NCBI RefSeq assembly: GCF_002443255.2
Contig: NW_019211456.1
Span: 41,307,435-41,371,434, forward strand
DNA from: Varroa destructor
Taxonomy: Eukaryota; Arthropoda; Arachnida; Mesostigmata; Varroidae
Direction: 5' to 3'
Length of the DNA: 64,000 nt
Both the position numbers and the translations under genes were made by a program. Below the pieces are notes generated by a model, which ran no database searches, had not been told where the DNA came from, and was given only the letters and a program-made list of their open reading frames with translations. Positions 11,775 through 22,806 of the stretch are shown here, one piece after another; the first letter of the stretch is position 1; the number at the start of each line of letters is the position of its first letter.

Positions 11775-13492
11775 GAGAACAACCCAAATAAGTCCAGTGA
11801 GATTCGTTTAAGCTAACACCTTTAGCAATACACTGTATACGCTTAACATGCCAGCTTGAAATTTCTTTTTTCTTAGGGTCTTCATTTAAATACCACACAA
11901 CATTTCCTTACTATATGTTTCTCTAAATGCGCTTTTGTTTTCAAGTAAATTCCCACGTCGCGGTTTTCAACAGACTCACAGAATATCATCTGCTTAGGTA
12001 ACTCCCAGCCTTTGCCAGCCGGACACTATCTTGGTTCAGGACAACATTTGAGTGTGTCCGATCCCCACGCGTGCAATGTTGCCGTATATAAACCTTCGTC
12101 AAGATACGCGCATAGGGCAACTTCTGCAAACACGTTGGCGCGCAGACAGAAAGTCACCGCCCTTTTCATTTAATTGTTTCAACATATAGTATTGTAGAAT
12201 AATTCTGATGGAATTTTTTTGCCTTATTATAGCAGCTGATCTTACTGTTTGATGACCAGCCAAAACATCAATATTCCTAGCAGACTCATGACATCATGTT
12301 TTTTTCGCTATAGAAATTACACATTTTAACTGAAGATCAATTGCGCCTAAATGAAACTTGGACCTTTTAATTTCGAGAGAAAAAGATTCAACGATAATGT
12401 TTAATTTGATCAATAATTAATTACCTCTACACCTGAGCTGTTCTCAATCGCACGGATCCAGTGGGCGTGCAAGGAGAGCCAGTGACACCATAGCGGCCTG
12501 TACGCGTAGACCTGACAAAGAACACCGTGCGCCTCTAGTGCCTTGCTACGTGAAAATACGCTGTAGACGTCTCCATTATATCAGCCACAGAAAGCGGACA
12601 GTGAATATCAATCATACACAAATTTAACAATATTAACAAATTCGAAAGAATCGTATACGTATATACCACACAATCCAACCCTCTCGTATTTATATAAAAG
12701 AGGTAAAAGCAGAATATATCGCAAACGTGTTAAAAATCTGTCGAATTACTTCAAACGCTTGAAGCCGTCTCGTTAAAGTTCCTGTCTGCCAGTGAATTTC
12801 ATCCACGATTTCTCGCTTATTGTTATGCTTGCTGTGGTTCATTCCAGTGTCATCGATTACTTCACGCATCATGCGGAATCGTGCTATGCCTTTTGTCTGT
12901 CTTGAGATAGCCTATGCCCCGCTTCGGCCTTTGTCCTTGCCGCGCAAATGATAGCCTACACAGGTACTTTGTCTATTCCGCTGTTAATAATACTGATTCT
13001 TTTTTTTACATTTTTGCAATCAAAGCTATTGGTGACATCTATCACCAGCCATCTCGACAAACATCCATCGATAAAAAAGCAGACGACGAGGCAGCAGGAA
13101 AAACGCAGATGCAGATTTTGCCGCTAACAGGAGCATCCAAACAACGGCTTCGTGGGGCGTAGAACCGGTCTTATTTCGACGAAGCCAACCTTCGCGAGGT
13201 ACATTGACAGGAACGGCAGCCGCAATAACAACAGTAAAATAAGTCGTTTGACGACGGACCGGAGGGCCCATGGCAGGCTAATAGCAGCCCAGCTTGCTGT
13301 GGGATACATTTGTTGCTGTGTTGTCCTATCCGGGGCTGCGAATTGCAAAGAATGACAGCAGCAAACAGAAGTGAAGTCCTTAGAATTCTATTTGAAAATC
13401 GTGCATGACACGTTAATGAAATCACCCCGTCTTAGTCGATAAGATGCTAGCAGGATATTTGTCGTACGAATGTAGGCTGGACGCGCAATTCC

Positions 13493-13525
13493 CAATTCGT
13501 GCCTGGGTTACGCAGGCACGAATTG
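13493..13525. repeat. perfect 13-base inverted repeat, 7-base loop
   Basis: 13493-13505 is exactly complementary to 13513-13525, with loop 13506-13512. Pairing does not extend outward, so the hairpin is too short for a typical microRNA precursor. Confidence 0.9.
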
Positions 13526-13879
13526 CACACAGAATCTCTCACCCAGCGTCTTTTGATTGTATTTATTTACTTCGTAAAGGTTTGCTAGTTCTTTCGTATA
13601 GCACCTTATTTTTACTATAACAACCAGTCCACTTTACGATTTTAATCTCGTTGTACCTATGTAAATATTTGCTCACAGGTTTTTCCCGTTACATCTATTT
13701 TCAAAGCCTAGCTAGCTGGGATCGAGGCAGACGATGAAGTTAGTTAGCTACCCGATGAAGTGCCAGCAAAAAAAGAAAAAATAGCAAAGTGCATGACGCA
13801 GAGAACCACCTACTTTGTTCAAGCGAAAGCAGCCGTCTTTGCAGTCACCTTGCCCGCTGTCTATTAATAATGCCGATTC

Positions 13880-13897
13880 AGCAGCAGCAGCAGCAGC
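13880..13897. repeat. (AGC)n microsatellite, 6 units
   Basis: Uninterrupted AGC triplets within triplet-rich DNA. Confidence 0.9.
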
Positions 13898-14523
13898 ATC
13901 TTTCTTTGTAGGAACTTCAGACAAAGCACGAAGTCGTCGAAATCATCGTCACCACAGCCATTCCTGCCGGCACCATCGACGACGAGATTTTATGTCCACC
14001 TGCTTTTGTTATTGCTGTTGGCTTTCGATGGGCGGCAAAACAGCTGTAGCAACAGCGATAGCAGGCGTGGGCAGCGTCCGTGACGGATGCAATAGCTCCT
14101 AACTTAGGCCTGTCCGTAATAACTACCGTATCACTGGGTCTCACGTTTCGCAGACGACCAAAAACAAGGACGTGTAAGTCAGTGGTCCAATATGGCTAGA
14201 ATAGCGCTGCTGGTGCAAGGCCGGTTTGTGACGTGGGAAATTTCTTTACACTTTTAGGGTTGTAACAAAAAAAACGAAAAGGGATAATGGAAACAGAAAA
14301 AAAAAACAAAAAAGTACAAAAAAATTTATCTAGATGGAACCATTATTCCTAAAGTAGCCTTTTCAGTTATGTAGCTCTCTCAAGAAATTCGTTTACGCGT
14401 TAGCTGACAGGCAAAACATCCAACCGGAGCGTCAGTTCATCAGCCGACTGAATCGGTCAGCATTAGCAAACGGACACGTCTACATTTGAAAGAGCAGCAC
14501 CATTGAGTCAGTGTTTTTCTGTA

Positions 14524-14727
14524 ATGTCCGCTGCTCTAAAGAAAATGGCTAAAATTGTCGTGGATGAATATGAAGAAGCAAGGTCCCGTAGCAATTTAGA
14601 TTATAACAAACTAGCGTTCAGCGCTGTCCATGCTGCAAGTGGAGCGGTACCTCCAACAAATGCAACTACGGCTGAGCTTCGGAGTTTCACGTATAAACGT
14701 AATAGCCAAATAGGTTCCTACAACTAG
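14524..14727 (+). CDS. small open frame, 67 residues, unknown
   Basis: The frame starts at ATG 14524 (G at -3) and ends at TAG 14725-14727. The peptide begins MSAALKKMAKIVVDEYEEAR, which looks like a charged amphipathic helix of about 25 residues. An Ala/Ser/Thr/Pro-rich middle and a basic end with several Tyr follow. There is no signal peptide or membrane segment and no family I recognise. TCAGT/TCAGC initiator-like words lie 20-95 bases upstream, but no TATA box. It could be a genuine small gene, an exon of a longer gene, or chance. Confidence 0.3.
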   Translation: MSAALKKMAKIVVDEYEEARSRSNLDYNKLAFSAVHAASGAVPPTNATTAELRSFTYKRNSQIGSYN

Positions 14728-14729
14728 AC

Positions 14730-17700
14730 CACGGACAATATGGCGTCAACGACGTAGCACAAATATATAAATTTATAGTCAAAAAAAGGGATAGATGCGC
14801 TTCTAGTTCACTCTTGCACGCTTGGATCACATGGTCACACTGTTGAGCTCCCTATGCGCAAATCTATCTAGGCATAGTGATTAGAACGTCTAACACACAA
14901 CGCGCTTAATAGAAAATTAAAACGATTCATCATGTTAGTTTCGTTAATGTACTGGTCGTTCCATGAGGTGTCACAGCCGTCATTTTTATTTTGCTATCTG
15001 GCTAAAGCTTCACAGTCACAATGGCCTTCATCGAAGCGAACGCCATACTTTCATGCAAACGATTAAAAAACGATACGATTTAAGTGTATGCAGGTCGTTT
15101 TGCCTTTAACGACCAGGAGCTTAACAACCTAACGACCCAAAAAATGTTCAATTTAGCCGTTACCCTTGACCTTTTGATTCATTATTACTGTGTACGGTTA
15201 GTACAGATATGATTTATTGCTAAGAACAGTACGTTAAATGCAGTAATACAGCCAGCTACAGAAGATCAAACTACGATACCGCACTTAGACGCGTGTATCA
15301 CGCGACCATTCTGTTCTCCCAATGGAGCTTAAACTAAGCGGTTGGAATTAATCAAAATCGAGTGTCTTCAGGCAGCACATGGAAATCTACAATAATTTGT
15401 GAATGGTAAAAGCTTGAGGTTGCGATTTAAACAAATACTTCGCTTCCTGTAAATCACTGGCTGCTCGTCTGCTTCACGAAGATCTTTGCTATACATTACC
15501 TATGAGTTCTGAGACTATTAGCAAGTGGGGCAGTTCCCGACTTTTAGCAGATCATCAAAGTTTGTGATAGTTCGTAGTGAGACATCTCTCAAAACCCAAC
15601 TGCCTGGAAGTTTCGAGATGTATCCAATTAACCCAAAATTAACGCTCAGAGATACCCATTGTTAGGTATCCAAACGTCGATATCCACCAATAAATAAACC
15701 TAATTGTCCGTCTGTCCGCCCCTTCATTGACTCAATGCCTCGTGAGTCAGCCCTAGCCCTTTAAAACGAATCGCGAAGATCAACGAGTAGGAGTCCGGCG
15801 AGATCGAGAGAGGAAAGCAGACTGCTCTATACAGCCGCAGCTGCGAGCAAATATGGGCGTGTCGTCGATCTTTCTGTTAGCCGAATTAGCTGCTTGAATA
15901 ACTAGATTCAAATCGGGCTCCTAACAACTAAATGGGACAGCATTACGAAACTCCAGAAAACGTATGTTATGACAAAAATTCCAGTTTGTCTTGTTGCTGT
16001 GAGCCTACTTGGTACTTGACTCATGTCCTGTATCAGCGCCTAGTTCTGTGCCGGTTTCAACAGGGTCCAGCTCAATGTGGGCTCCTCCGGGATGATCGAC
16101 CTCGTTTTATCCATGCTGGTTCCTACCTACGACCCCTCGCTTCCCCCAGCAATCATCAAGAACAAACTCTAGAAGCCTACAACATCCTTAGTTCTGATAC
16201 GGGCTGATTTTCCTATAAAACCTAGCGAAATTTCTCCTAATCGTCGTAGCGTTAAGAGCAAGACAATGATTTCGACTCGTAGATGGCACGGCACGCACAG
16301 CAGGAACAAAAGTGACTCAACAAAATCCACGTTCTACTTTTGTATATTATTACACGCAAAGTCCTTCGTTGTCTTCGATAACACTAATAAAAACCGGCAA
16401 TTTTCTAATACTTTTCATTCGACAATAATAACATACGTTAGCTTGGCGCACCCTACACGTCAAGGCACGATATAGCGCTTAAAAACCCGTATCGAATAGA
16501 TCAGCTATGTCCAGGGTGTCTTACGAAGTGCTTTTTGCCCGTTTTCACATAGATGACAGACTGGTTTTTGATATTTTTAAACATGGTTTTCACAGTTTAT
16601 TCAGACATGCTTTTTTCTTTTTTCGAGTTTCGGACTAACTAAAGAATTTAAAAGATTCAAAATGTATAGTTAAAGATGCTGATGGAGATCAAATAAAACA
16701 GCTAGTCAGACCAATTGTACGCGTATCGCATCTTATTGAACTGGAAGTTCGGCAACAAATTCGGAGAAAATTCTCGATCTGGCGACAGACCTATGGCCAT
16801 CCTTAGCATATGATAGAAACCATTTGTATGCCATGTCTTCAGTGTAGGGAAGCTGGCGCTTGCGAGATGTAGGTATCATCCCACGTGAGAAGTTTGCCTT
16901 GCAAAACGATTGAAGATAAACTCTTTACTAGACCCTATTCGCTAGTGCAATTCTGGAGCGTACGAAGCCGAGGTACAAGAAGCTGTGGGCTCATGACAGC
17001 AATCAACGCAAAGATTCACCTGCTAAAGTTCACCAAAAACTTATAATTTCCCTCCACAGGGCTGTACTATAGATGTCGATTTGTACGGCGACCTGATGAC
17101 AAGCAAGCCATTAGCTGTTGCGGTTGCTGCTTCTACTCTCGGAAATATGCAGGACGATCTTCGCGCTTCAATATAAATGGTAAACCGCAAGCGTTTGTAG
17201 GTCTTTACGAGGTGAACTGCGCACTCAGTACTGAACGTTACGCCCACTTGCAGGCCAACGGCCTAAGCGGGCACGGATAGAGCGGCTATGTATTAAAGCG
17301 TTATGAGTCGGAAGCGCTTCCGCTAAAACTTTTTGACGTTGCTCACTGCCGCCTGCCTGAATCACCTAAGAGGACCGACATTAGATTACCACCAATCTAC
17401 GTTAGTGCCAAAGAACGATGACCATGCTGGCTAGCTTGCCACTTTAGTGGCAGATTGCCTACCAATATGATGGCAGCGACGATGGGGAATTTTTGAGTAT
17501 ACTATTGCACCTATAACGGCCTAGTCTAGATTTAAATAGCTCATCCCAAGCTATGATGAGTCGCAGCGACCACGGATCGCTGCTGCCTCAAGTCCCGCCA
17601 ATGGTACGTACTTTACAACGTTAGAGTTATCTACGGACATACGGAAAAAAAAAAAGGCTTTTTTTGGACCAACTATGCATATAGCTACTGTATAATATGA

Positions 17701-20500
17701 CTTCAAACTAAGTAATAGTTGAAAAAAGGCGAATCAGAGAACGTTTCGGAGCGAATATCTAACGCCTATTCTGTACTGAAAACGAAAAGCTCTAGAGAAG
17801 ATTGATAATATGAGCTTATCTACGACGGTCACTATCAGGCCACTTCTTCAATTGGAGTATAACATTCAAATAATTCCGCGCGTCATAAAATGAAATAGTC
17901 TTTATTATATATTATAATATTTCTTCATAGGTTTATCATATCTCGGTGTTCACAATGCTTTGTGTACATGATGGGTATACTGATGTTCCATGATTTGTTT
18001 ATCAACAGATATTGTGCATGCCATGGGTACGGACACCTCACTCAATCCTAGCCCATGTTTGTTTTTGCCGTGATCATCAAAGACTTCGTTTTACGTAGTA
18101 CGTATAATTAGACTCGCGTTTTTATAAGAGACCACGCAACACTATGAAAACCTGGAACGTCCTACAAATAAAGCAATGGGTGATATTAAACAAGAAAGCT
18201 ACCAATTGAACAATGTCTGACCTTAGGGACAAAGTATCTAATGTTTGGCATTTTCTTGGACAAGCAGCAAATCCAACCGCTATACGACTACTTAAAAAGC
18301 AATGTAGGTAGTGAGATCATTTCAAATGAGTTCTACTGACAATATATTTTGTTTGGTAGTAGCTTCTGACCGCCTTCTGATAGCTAAAACGACAGTCTAA
18401 AGTAGAAGGACAGATAATGTAGCGTAACAACGAGTATATATATAAAATTTTATGTGTGTACTTGATAAAGATTTTGCATTGAAGCTTTTGGCTTTCGATA
18501 GCTTTTTTTTGCCAAAAATAGTTTTTTTTGAGACACGGCACACCTTCATCGATAAAATTCGAGCATTATGAGCATCTAAGTAAAACGGTATTTGTCGTCC
18601 TGAGACATGTCACCTCTATTGGGCATACACCTCTAGAACTATATGTATATCAAGCAACTCACCTATAAGCCTATGCAAACCTGCTGCGGAAACTGCAAAC
18701 CTTATAATCGAATATTCTTCTCAGACTTTGTGAATGTATAAGACACAACATCTAATGAAGAGTTTAACAAATCTGCTCGCTCTGTTTCGAAAAACTTACG
18801 TTCAAAGGCAGGTCTAGCATTCGATCTTATTCATAGGCAGTACGGTATCAAACATCATCGTTTTCGTTGAGCGAAGTACCTTGTATTGTCCTGCCCGCCG
18901 TTCAACGGAGTCGTCGACCGTTTCCTCTGACAATTGTTCTTATGTTTTAATAAATATGTTTTTTTTTTTAAATTTGTTTTTAGTGGCCCGCCGCGATCCA
19001 CTGGACTGAGAATTACACCAGCTGTATATATATGCACATAGATATTAGCATACGATACCTACACTTGTTCCATTATAGACGTTCCATGTATTACAGCTCT
19101 AGACAGTCGTGCTTGTAGCCATGCGTCATTTCAATTTTTTGAGTTTTTTTTTCTGTCCACTTGCCCTGTCCTTTATCACGCTTATTTGCCCGCTGCCACA
19201 TCTCTAGAATAATTATACCAATAAAATTATGGCTTTCCAGTTGCTCGCCAAGGCTAGTAAACAGTAATATGAAAAGACGTGGCAGCCAGAAGCGGTGGAT
19301 ATTATGAGTGACTCTATATTGTATAGAACGTCCTTCTGTGTCGTACTCATCTTTTGGTACAAGCTGCGGTACGTTGTCCAGCTAGAACTGGGCGGCTGTT
19401 GTCGGTCTTGTCACATTGTAGCAGAGTCACTGCCTGACACAATGACGTGAACGGGGCCTATTTTCTCACTGGTTCGCCACGTTTACTAGTTGAATGTTGT
19501 TGCTATCGCCGGAGCTGTCGCGCTCACTGGCTGCGTCTGTGATTGACAACTAACTTTACTTGGTAAGCTTGTGCCATCTATCGCGTTCCCTATTCACCAC
19601 TCTCTGTTATAGCAACGGTTGACTTCGGTGACTATTTTTTTGATAGACAGTGCCGCTACCCTGTCGCAGCTAAGACGACGCCAGCGTTTCTATCAGGACA
19701 CAGTAGCAGTGCGGTCAAGTCGGTTTTCGTTCGCTATGTTGATAAATCGATTGCTGTCAAAGCCCTAATACGGCCGCGCAGAAGCGTAGCGATATTAGTA
19801 GTGCTTTCTATTATAATACAATAATAGATAATAACTAGTCACCAGAGGCGTTATGACCAGTCGCTACGGCCCGTAGCCCGTAGTAACGAAGGGGTTTCTG
19901 CCAGCGTGCGCTGTAATCAAGCTACGTTAGGAGTAGAATGACATAAATTCGATATGGTGGTGTTGTTGTTACGTCCCGACTATTGCGACAGCCGCGCGGT
20001 GGCTGTCGAGGCTCAGCCGAACAAAAAAAAAAACGATGCACGACGGTTTAACCATCGACGAGTTAAAGGAGCCACTTTTACTTCTACTAATACTGCGAGT
20101 CGGATCAGCTTGGATAGCTAAAGACAAATTGAATAAATTAAAAAAACAGATCCACACACACACACAGTCTATAGCGCGCCTGCCGCCATTGGGCTTGCTC
20201 ATTGCCAGCGGTTAACGTTGATCTGCTCTTTTTGAGCGAGGACGAGCGACACCGGCGGCGGCCAGCATATTCAGAAGCGTGGCTCAACATCGAATATAGC
20301 TGCTGTTGCTGCTGATATCGATTGGTCTGCCTCTTCGTTCTTTCGTCCTTTTCGTTTTTTAGTCAGAAAACCACGAAAAAGACAAGAGCAGACAGCCGAA
20401 CGGATACATTGCACATGCGCCTGCAAAACAAGGGAGATATCTGCTGAGCGGACGTCACTGCAGACCGCGACTGAGCCGCTGAGCGGTTGGAGCCTCTACA
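14730..20500. other. no gene seen
   Basis: Only frames below about 95 codons, without supporting starts or splice signals. The first half is AT-rich. From about 19.3 kb the sequence becomes richer in GC and CG steps. A CA run lies at 20153-20166. Confidence 0.5.
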
Positions 20501-20511
20501 TAGCAGCCCCC

Positions 20512-20545
20512 TATAAACCGCTGGCGGCGCCAGCATCGTCAGAGT
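20512..20545 (+). promoter_or_regulatory. candidate TATA/initiator core promoter
   Basis: TATAAA at 20512-20517 is followed at the expected distance by an initiator-like TCAGAG word (20539-20544), with a putative start at A20541, 29 bases downstream of the first T of the TATA box. The surroundings are GC-rich. The spacing fits arthropod core promoters. No experimental support is possible from sequence alone. Confidence 0.25.
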
Positions 20546-20546
20546 G

Positions 20547-20771
20547 ATGTTTTTTTCGTCGTTCTCTACAGTCGGCTTTCTCGTCGTCGTTGTCACTGAT
20601 TTCTTCTACTTTTCGCGGTCGCTCTCTTTTTTAGTTGTTTGCCTCCTACAGGCTACGATCGTCGCGGGAATCAGAAGCAAAGATCAACAAGCCGCAGCAG
20701 TGAACGTAACGCTAACAAACGTTAGCATCGGGAAGCATCAGCGAAGCCTACCACCGTCGCCATTTTGGTAG
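20547..20771 (+). CDS. possible secreted or membrane peptide frame
   Basis: ATG 20547 opens a 74-codon frame. It has two hydrophobic stretches (about residues 8-18 and 26-40), followed by a polar tail with two Asn-Val-Thr/Ser sequons and a Pro-rich end. The layout suggests a signal peptide or membrane anchor. However, the ATG is only 6 bases from the putative transcription start, and the T- and TCG-rich DNA naturally encodes Phe, Val and Ser. I recognise no family; chance is likely. Confidence 0.12.
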   Translation: MFFSSFSTVGFLVVVVTDFFYFSRSLSFLVVCLLQATIVAGIRSKDQQAAAVNVTLTNVSIGKHQRSLPPSPFW

Positions 20772-20793
20772 TTGTAGTATTTCAGTAGATTAA

Positions 20794-21096
20794 CATACTG
20801 TCGAACTCGCGTCAGCGGAGCAGGCGACGACCGCTGTTGTAGTGGATCAGACCGCTTCACTCACCTGTAACTCTCCTGTCAGTAATAAAAGATCTGCACA
20901 AGTACGCCCTGACAAGCCGGCTTCATCAGTTTCGACATCAGCAGCATCTGAGCTCGGAATAAGCGGAGACACCAGAGGCGGCAGCAGGAGGAAGACTCAC
21001 CACCATTCGATAGGTGATGTCGCCAGTCATCTTCTACAACAAGCTCAAAATTATGTGAACACTTTTCAACATTGTCTGTTGCATAGATTCAAATAA
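20794..21096 (+). CDS. open frame, possible terminal exon, unknown
   Basis: The frame is open for 100 codons from a TAA at 20791 to a TAA at 21094-21096. It contains no ATG, so it would have to be entered by splicing; an acceptor-like GTTGTAG ends at 20842. The peptide is polar and Ser/Thr/Ala-rich, with a basic patch followed by a His triplet (RRKTHHH) and a Gln/Asn-rich helix-like end. AATAAA overlaps the stop codon (21093-21098) and could serve as a poly(A) signal. No family is recognised. Confidence 0.18.
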   Translation, partial: HTVELASAEQATTAVVVDQTASLTCNSPVSNKRSAQVRPDKPASSVSTSAASELGISGDTRGGSRRKTHHHSIGDVASHLLQQAQNYVNTFQHCLLHRFK

Positions 21097-21164
21097 ATAA
21101 TGCTGAATTAAATGGTAATGTCTGTTATTTATCTTTCAAAAAGATTATTGTTTTATAATTTCAG

Positions 21165-21193
21165 GGCTAACGTTTTTTTGAGAAATGTTTCAG
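21165..21193 (+). other. 29-base micro-exon candidate
   Basis: A T-rich tract ending TTATAATTTCAG precedes the segment, and a consensus donor (TTTCAG|GTAAGC) follows it. Both splice sites are strong and face each other across only 29 bases. One of its frames contains a stop, so its coding role depends on phase. Confidence 0.25.
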
Positions 21194-21199
21194 GTAAGC

Positions 21200-22080
21200 T
21201 ACTTTCATATAACACGAAAACTGCTGCTTCAGGGGTAACGGATTTAGACGTTACCTATTGCCCAGTCGATAGCAATCGTAGCTCGTGCACCGTTCTGACA
21301 TAACAGGCGATTAGACTTGCCTTTCTGAGGGCCAAAAAAAAAAAAGGCAAAAAAAGGAGGCCGATGTAAAGCTTTAATTAGCAAAGCTCATTAGAGCGCT
21401 ATTTAACTAGTCTACAAATACTATCGTAATAATAAAATAGGCGTCCGTGATATACTATGACTTGTAACGAAACAGTTCGCTGTTCGCATCGCTGACTGCC
21501 CGCTGAGTCGTCAGCCTCTCGTACATTGGCGCCCTTCGTCTTTCTGCCTTCATCCATCCAAAAATAATTCTCGACTAATCAGACGAAAAGACAAGTTTGA
21601 GATTTTTCAATAGAAAAATCACGGATCGAATGGGGCTCGCTGAGGAAAGAAAACTCACCGAGAGTAGAATTCCAAAGACTGTTGTCTAAAATTTGTCATT
21701 AAATACGGGAGAAGATATGCTAACAGATCATGGTGACTTTCGGGGATTTTACATAGCATAAATAATATCCCATCGCCTAGCCGCATAAGGTGTAGGAGAC
21801 AAAGCTATTCATACACACCCATATAGCTAAACCGTTCAACACCAATTGGCAGCGCCGATGAGAACTTGAAGCCGCTACAAAAATAATTATGGAAGATTTT
21901 GTAGAATTTTTTTGCTAGAACAAACCGAAGCGAAGAAAATGCGTTATATGAAACAATAGTAACGCCTGGAAAACAGACGGTCTAGGATACTGTTGGGAGA
22001 CGACGCTGTATCGCTGAGTTGGTTGGCCACAAGAAAGAAGAAAAACCTCCCGTCTGCGGCCAAGACCGTCTGGAAAAAGG
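21200..22080. other. no gene seen
   Basis: Mixed composition with an A-rich patch near 21330-21360. No defensible frame. Confidence 0.5.
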
Positions 22081-22082
22081 GC

Positions 22083-22592
22083 TCAATCTTTAAAGAATGG
22101 GTTTACCGTAGTGGTATGTGCCTCATAAGTGAAAATATTATCCAAATCCTCTATGTTAAATAAATCTGATCTTCTGCATTTTACCCCCTCCCACCTTCCT
22201 TTGGTTTGTGCAGCCAGCTTCCTACTAGACCTGTGCTCTTGTAATTCGTATCCGGCATGGCTAATAAACCAGCGAGCAAACGGGCAGTCCAGCAACCGCC
22301 ACAGAGATTTCTTTACAGAAATGGTGCTGTCTAACAGGGCGATCAGAAGCAAACGTATAATTATCATAAATGTGTAAAAAGTGAATCGTCTCAACGCCCA
22401 TATAGCGCGCAACAACGAACTTTTGACGTTCGAATTATCGCGGTACATGATATAGGAGAAACTTGGCCATGCTGCTTCGTCGGTCTCCACAGCCGCCGCT
22501 GCCGTCTCCTCCGCCACGTCGGGCACGTCGACGAACAAGCAGAACTTCGTTCGTCCCTCACGAACGGTTCCTGATATAGCCAGGCCATCTCC
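22083..22592 (-). CDS. 169-codon open frame with one hydrophobic segment, unknown
   Basis: The frame is open from a TAG at 22593-22595 to the stop at 22083-22085. The upstream part reads GLAISGTVREGR… and then an acidic Ala/Glu-rich stretch. A hydrophobic segment (about residues 72-87, FTFYTFMIIIRLLLIALL) follows, then a basic and finally an acidic tail. The first ATG in frame is at about residue 49. The alternative frame has ATG 22588 (G at -3 and +4) and opens 65 codons. The most convincing reading would start in one frame and continue in the other, which suggests either an internal exon or a frameshift. Chance expectation for a frame this long in the window is not negligible. No family is recognised. 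Confidence 0.2.
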   Translation of the reverse strand, partial: GDGLAISGTVREGRTKFCLFVDVPDVAEETAAAAVETDEAAWPSFSYIMYRDNSNVKSSLLRAIWALRRFTFYTFMIIIRLLLIALLDSTISVKKSLWRLLDCPFARWFISHAGYELQEHRSSRKLAAQTKGRWEGVKCRRSDLFNIEDLDNIFTYEAHTTTVNPFFKD

Positions 22593-22781
22593 CTACGTTA
22601 TTTCTGCTACTCTGCGCGCCTGAGCTGGTGTAGCCATGCGTGCATCTGTCTGCTTGCTGGGCTGTATCTGTTCTATATCTAGGCGAACACATGAATAGAG
22701 CACTTACTAAATTTGCAGCGAAGCGAAGCAAAAGTTAAAAGCATATACTACTGAATCGATAATAATAAAATATTGAACGGC

Positions 22782-22806
22782 GTCAGTCAGTCAGTCAGTC
22801 AGTCAG
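22782..22806. repeat. (GTCA)n tetranucleotide repeat, 6 units
   Basis: Uninterrupted GTCA units; 25 bases. Confidence 0.95.

Larger units (their letters stand above)
11775..14500. other. no clear gene; CAG run and a perfect hairpin
   Basis: Overlapping frames of 60-95 codons lie on both strands at 12.9-14.1 kb in triplet-rich DNA. None can be preferred. The stretch contains the 13.49 kb inverted repeat, an AGC run (13880-13897) and an A-rich patch around 14265-14325. Confidence 0.45.
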
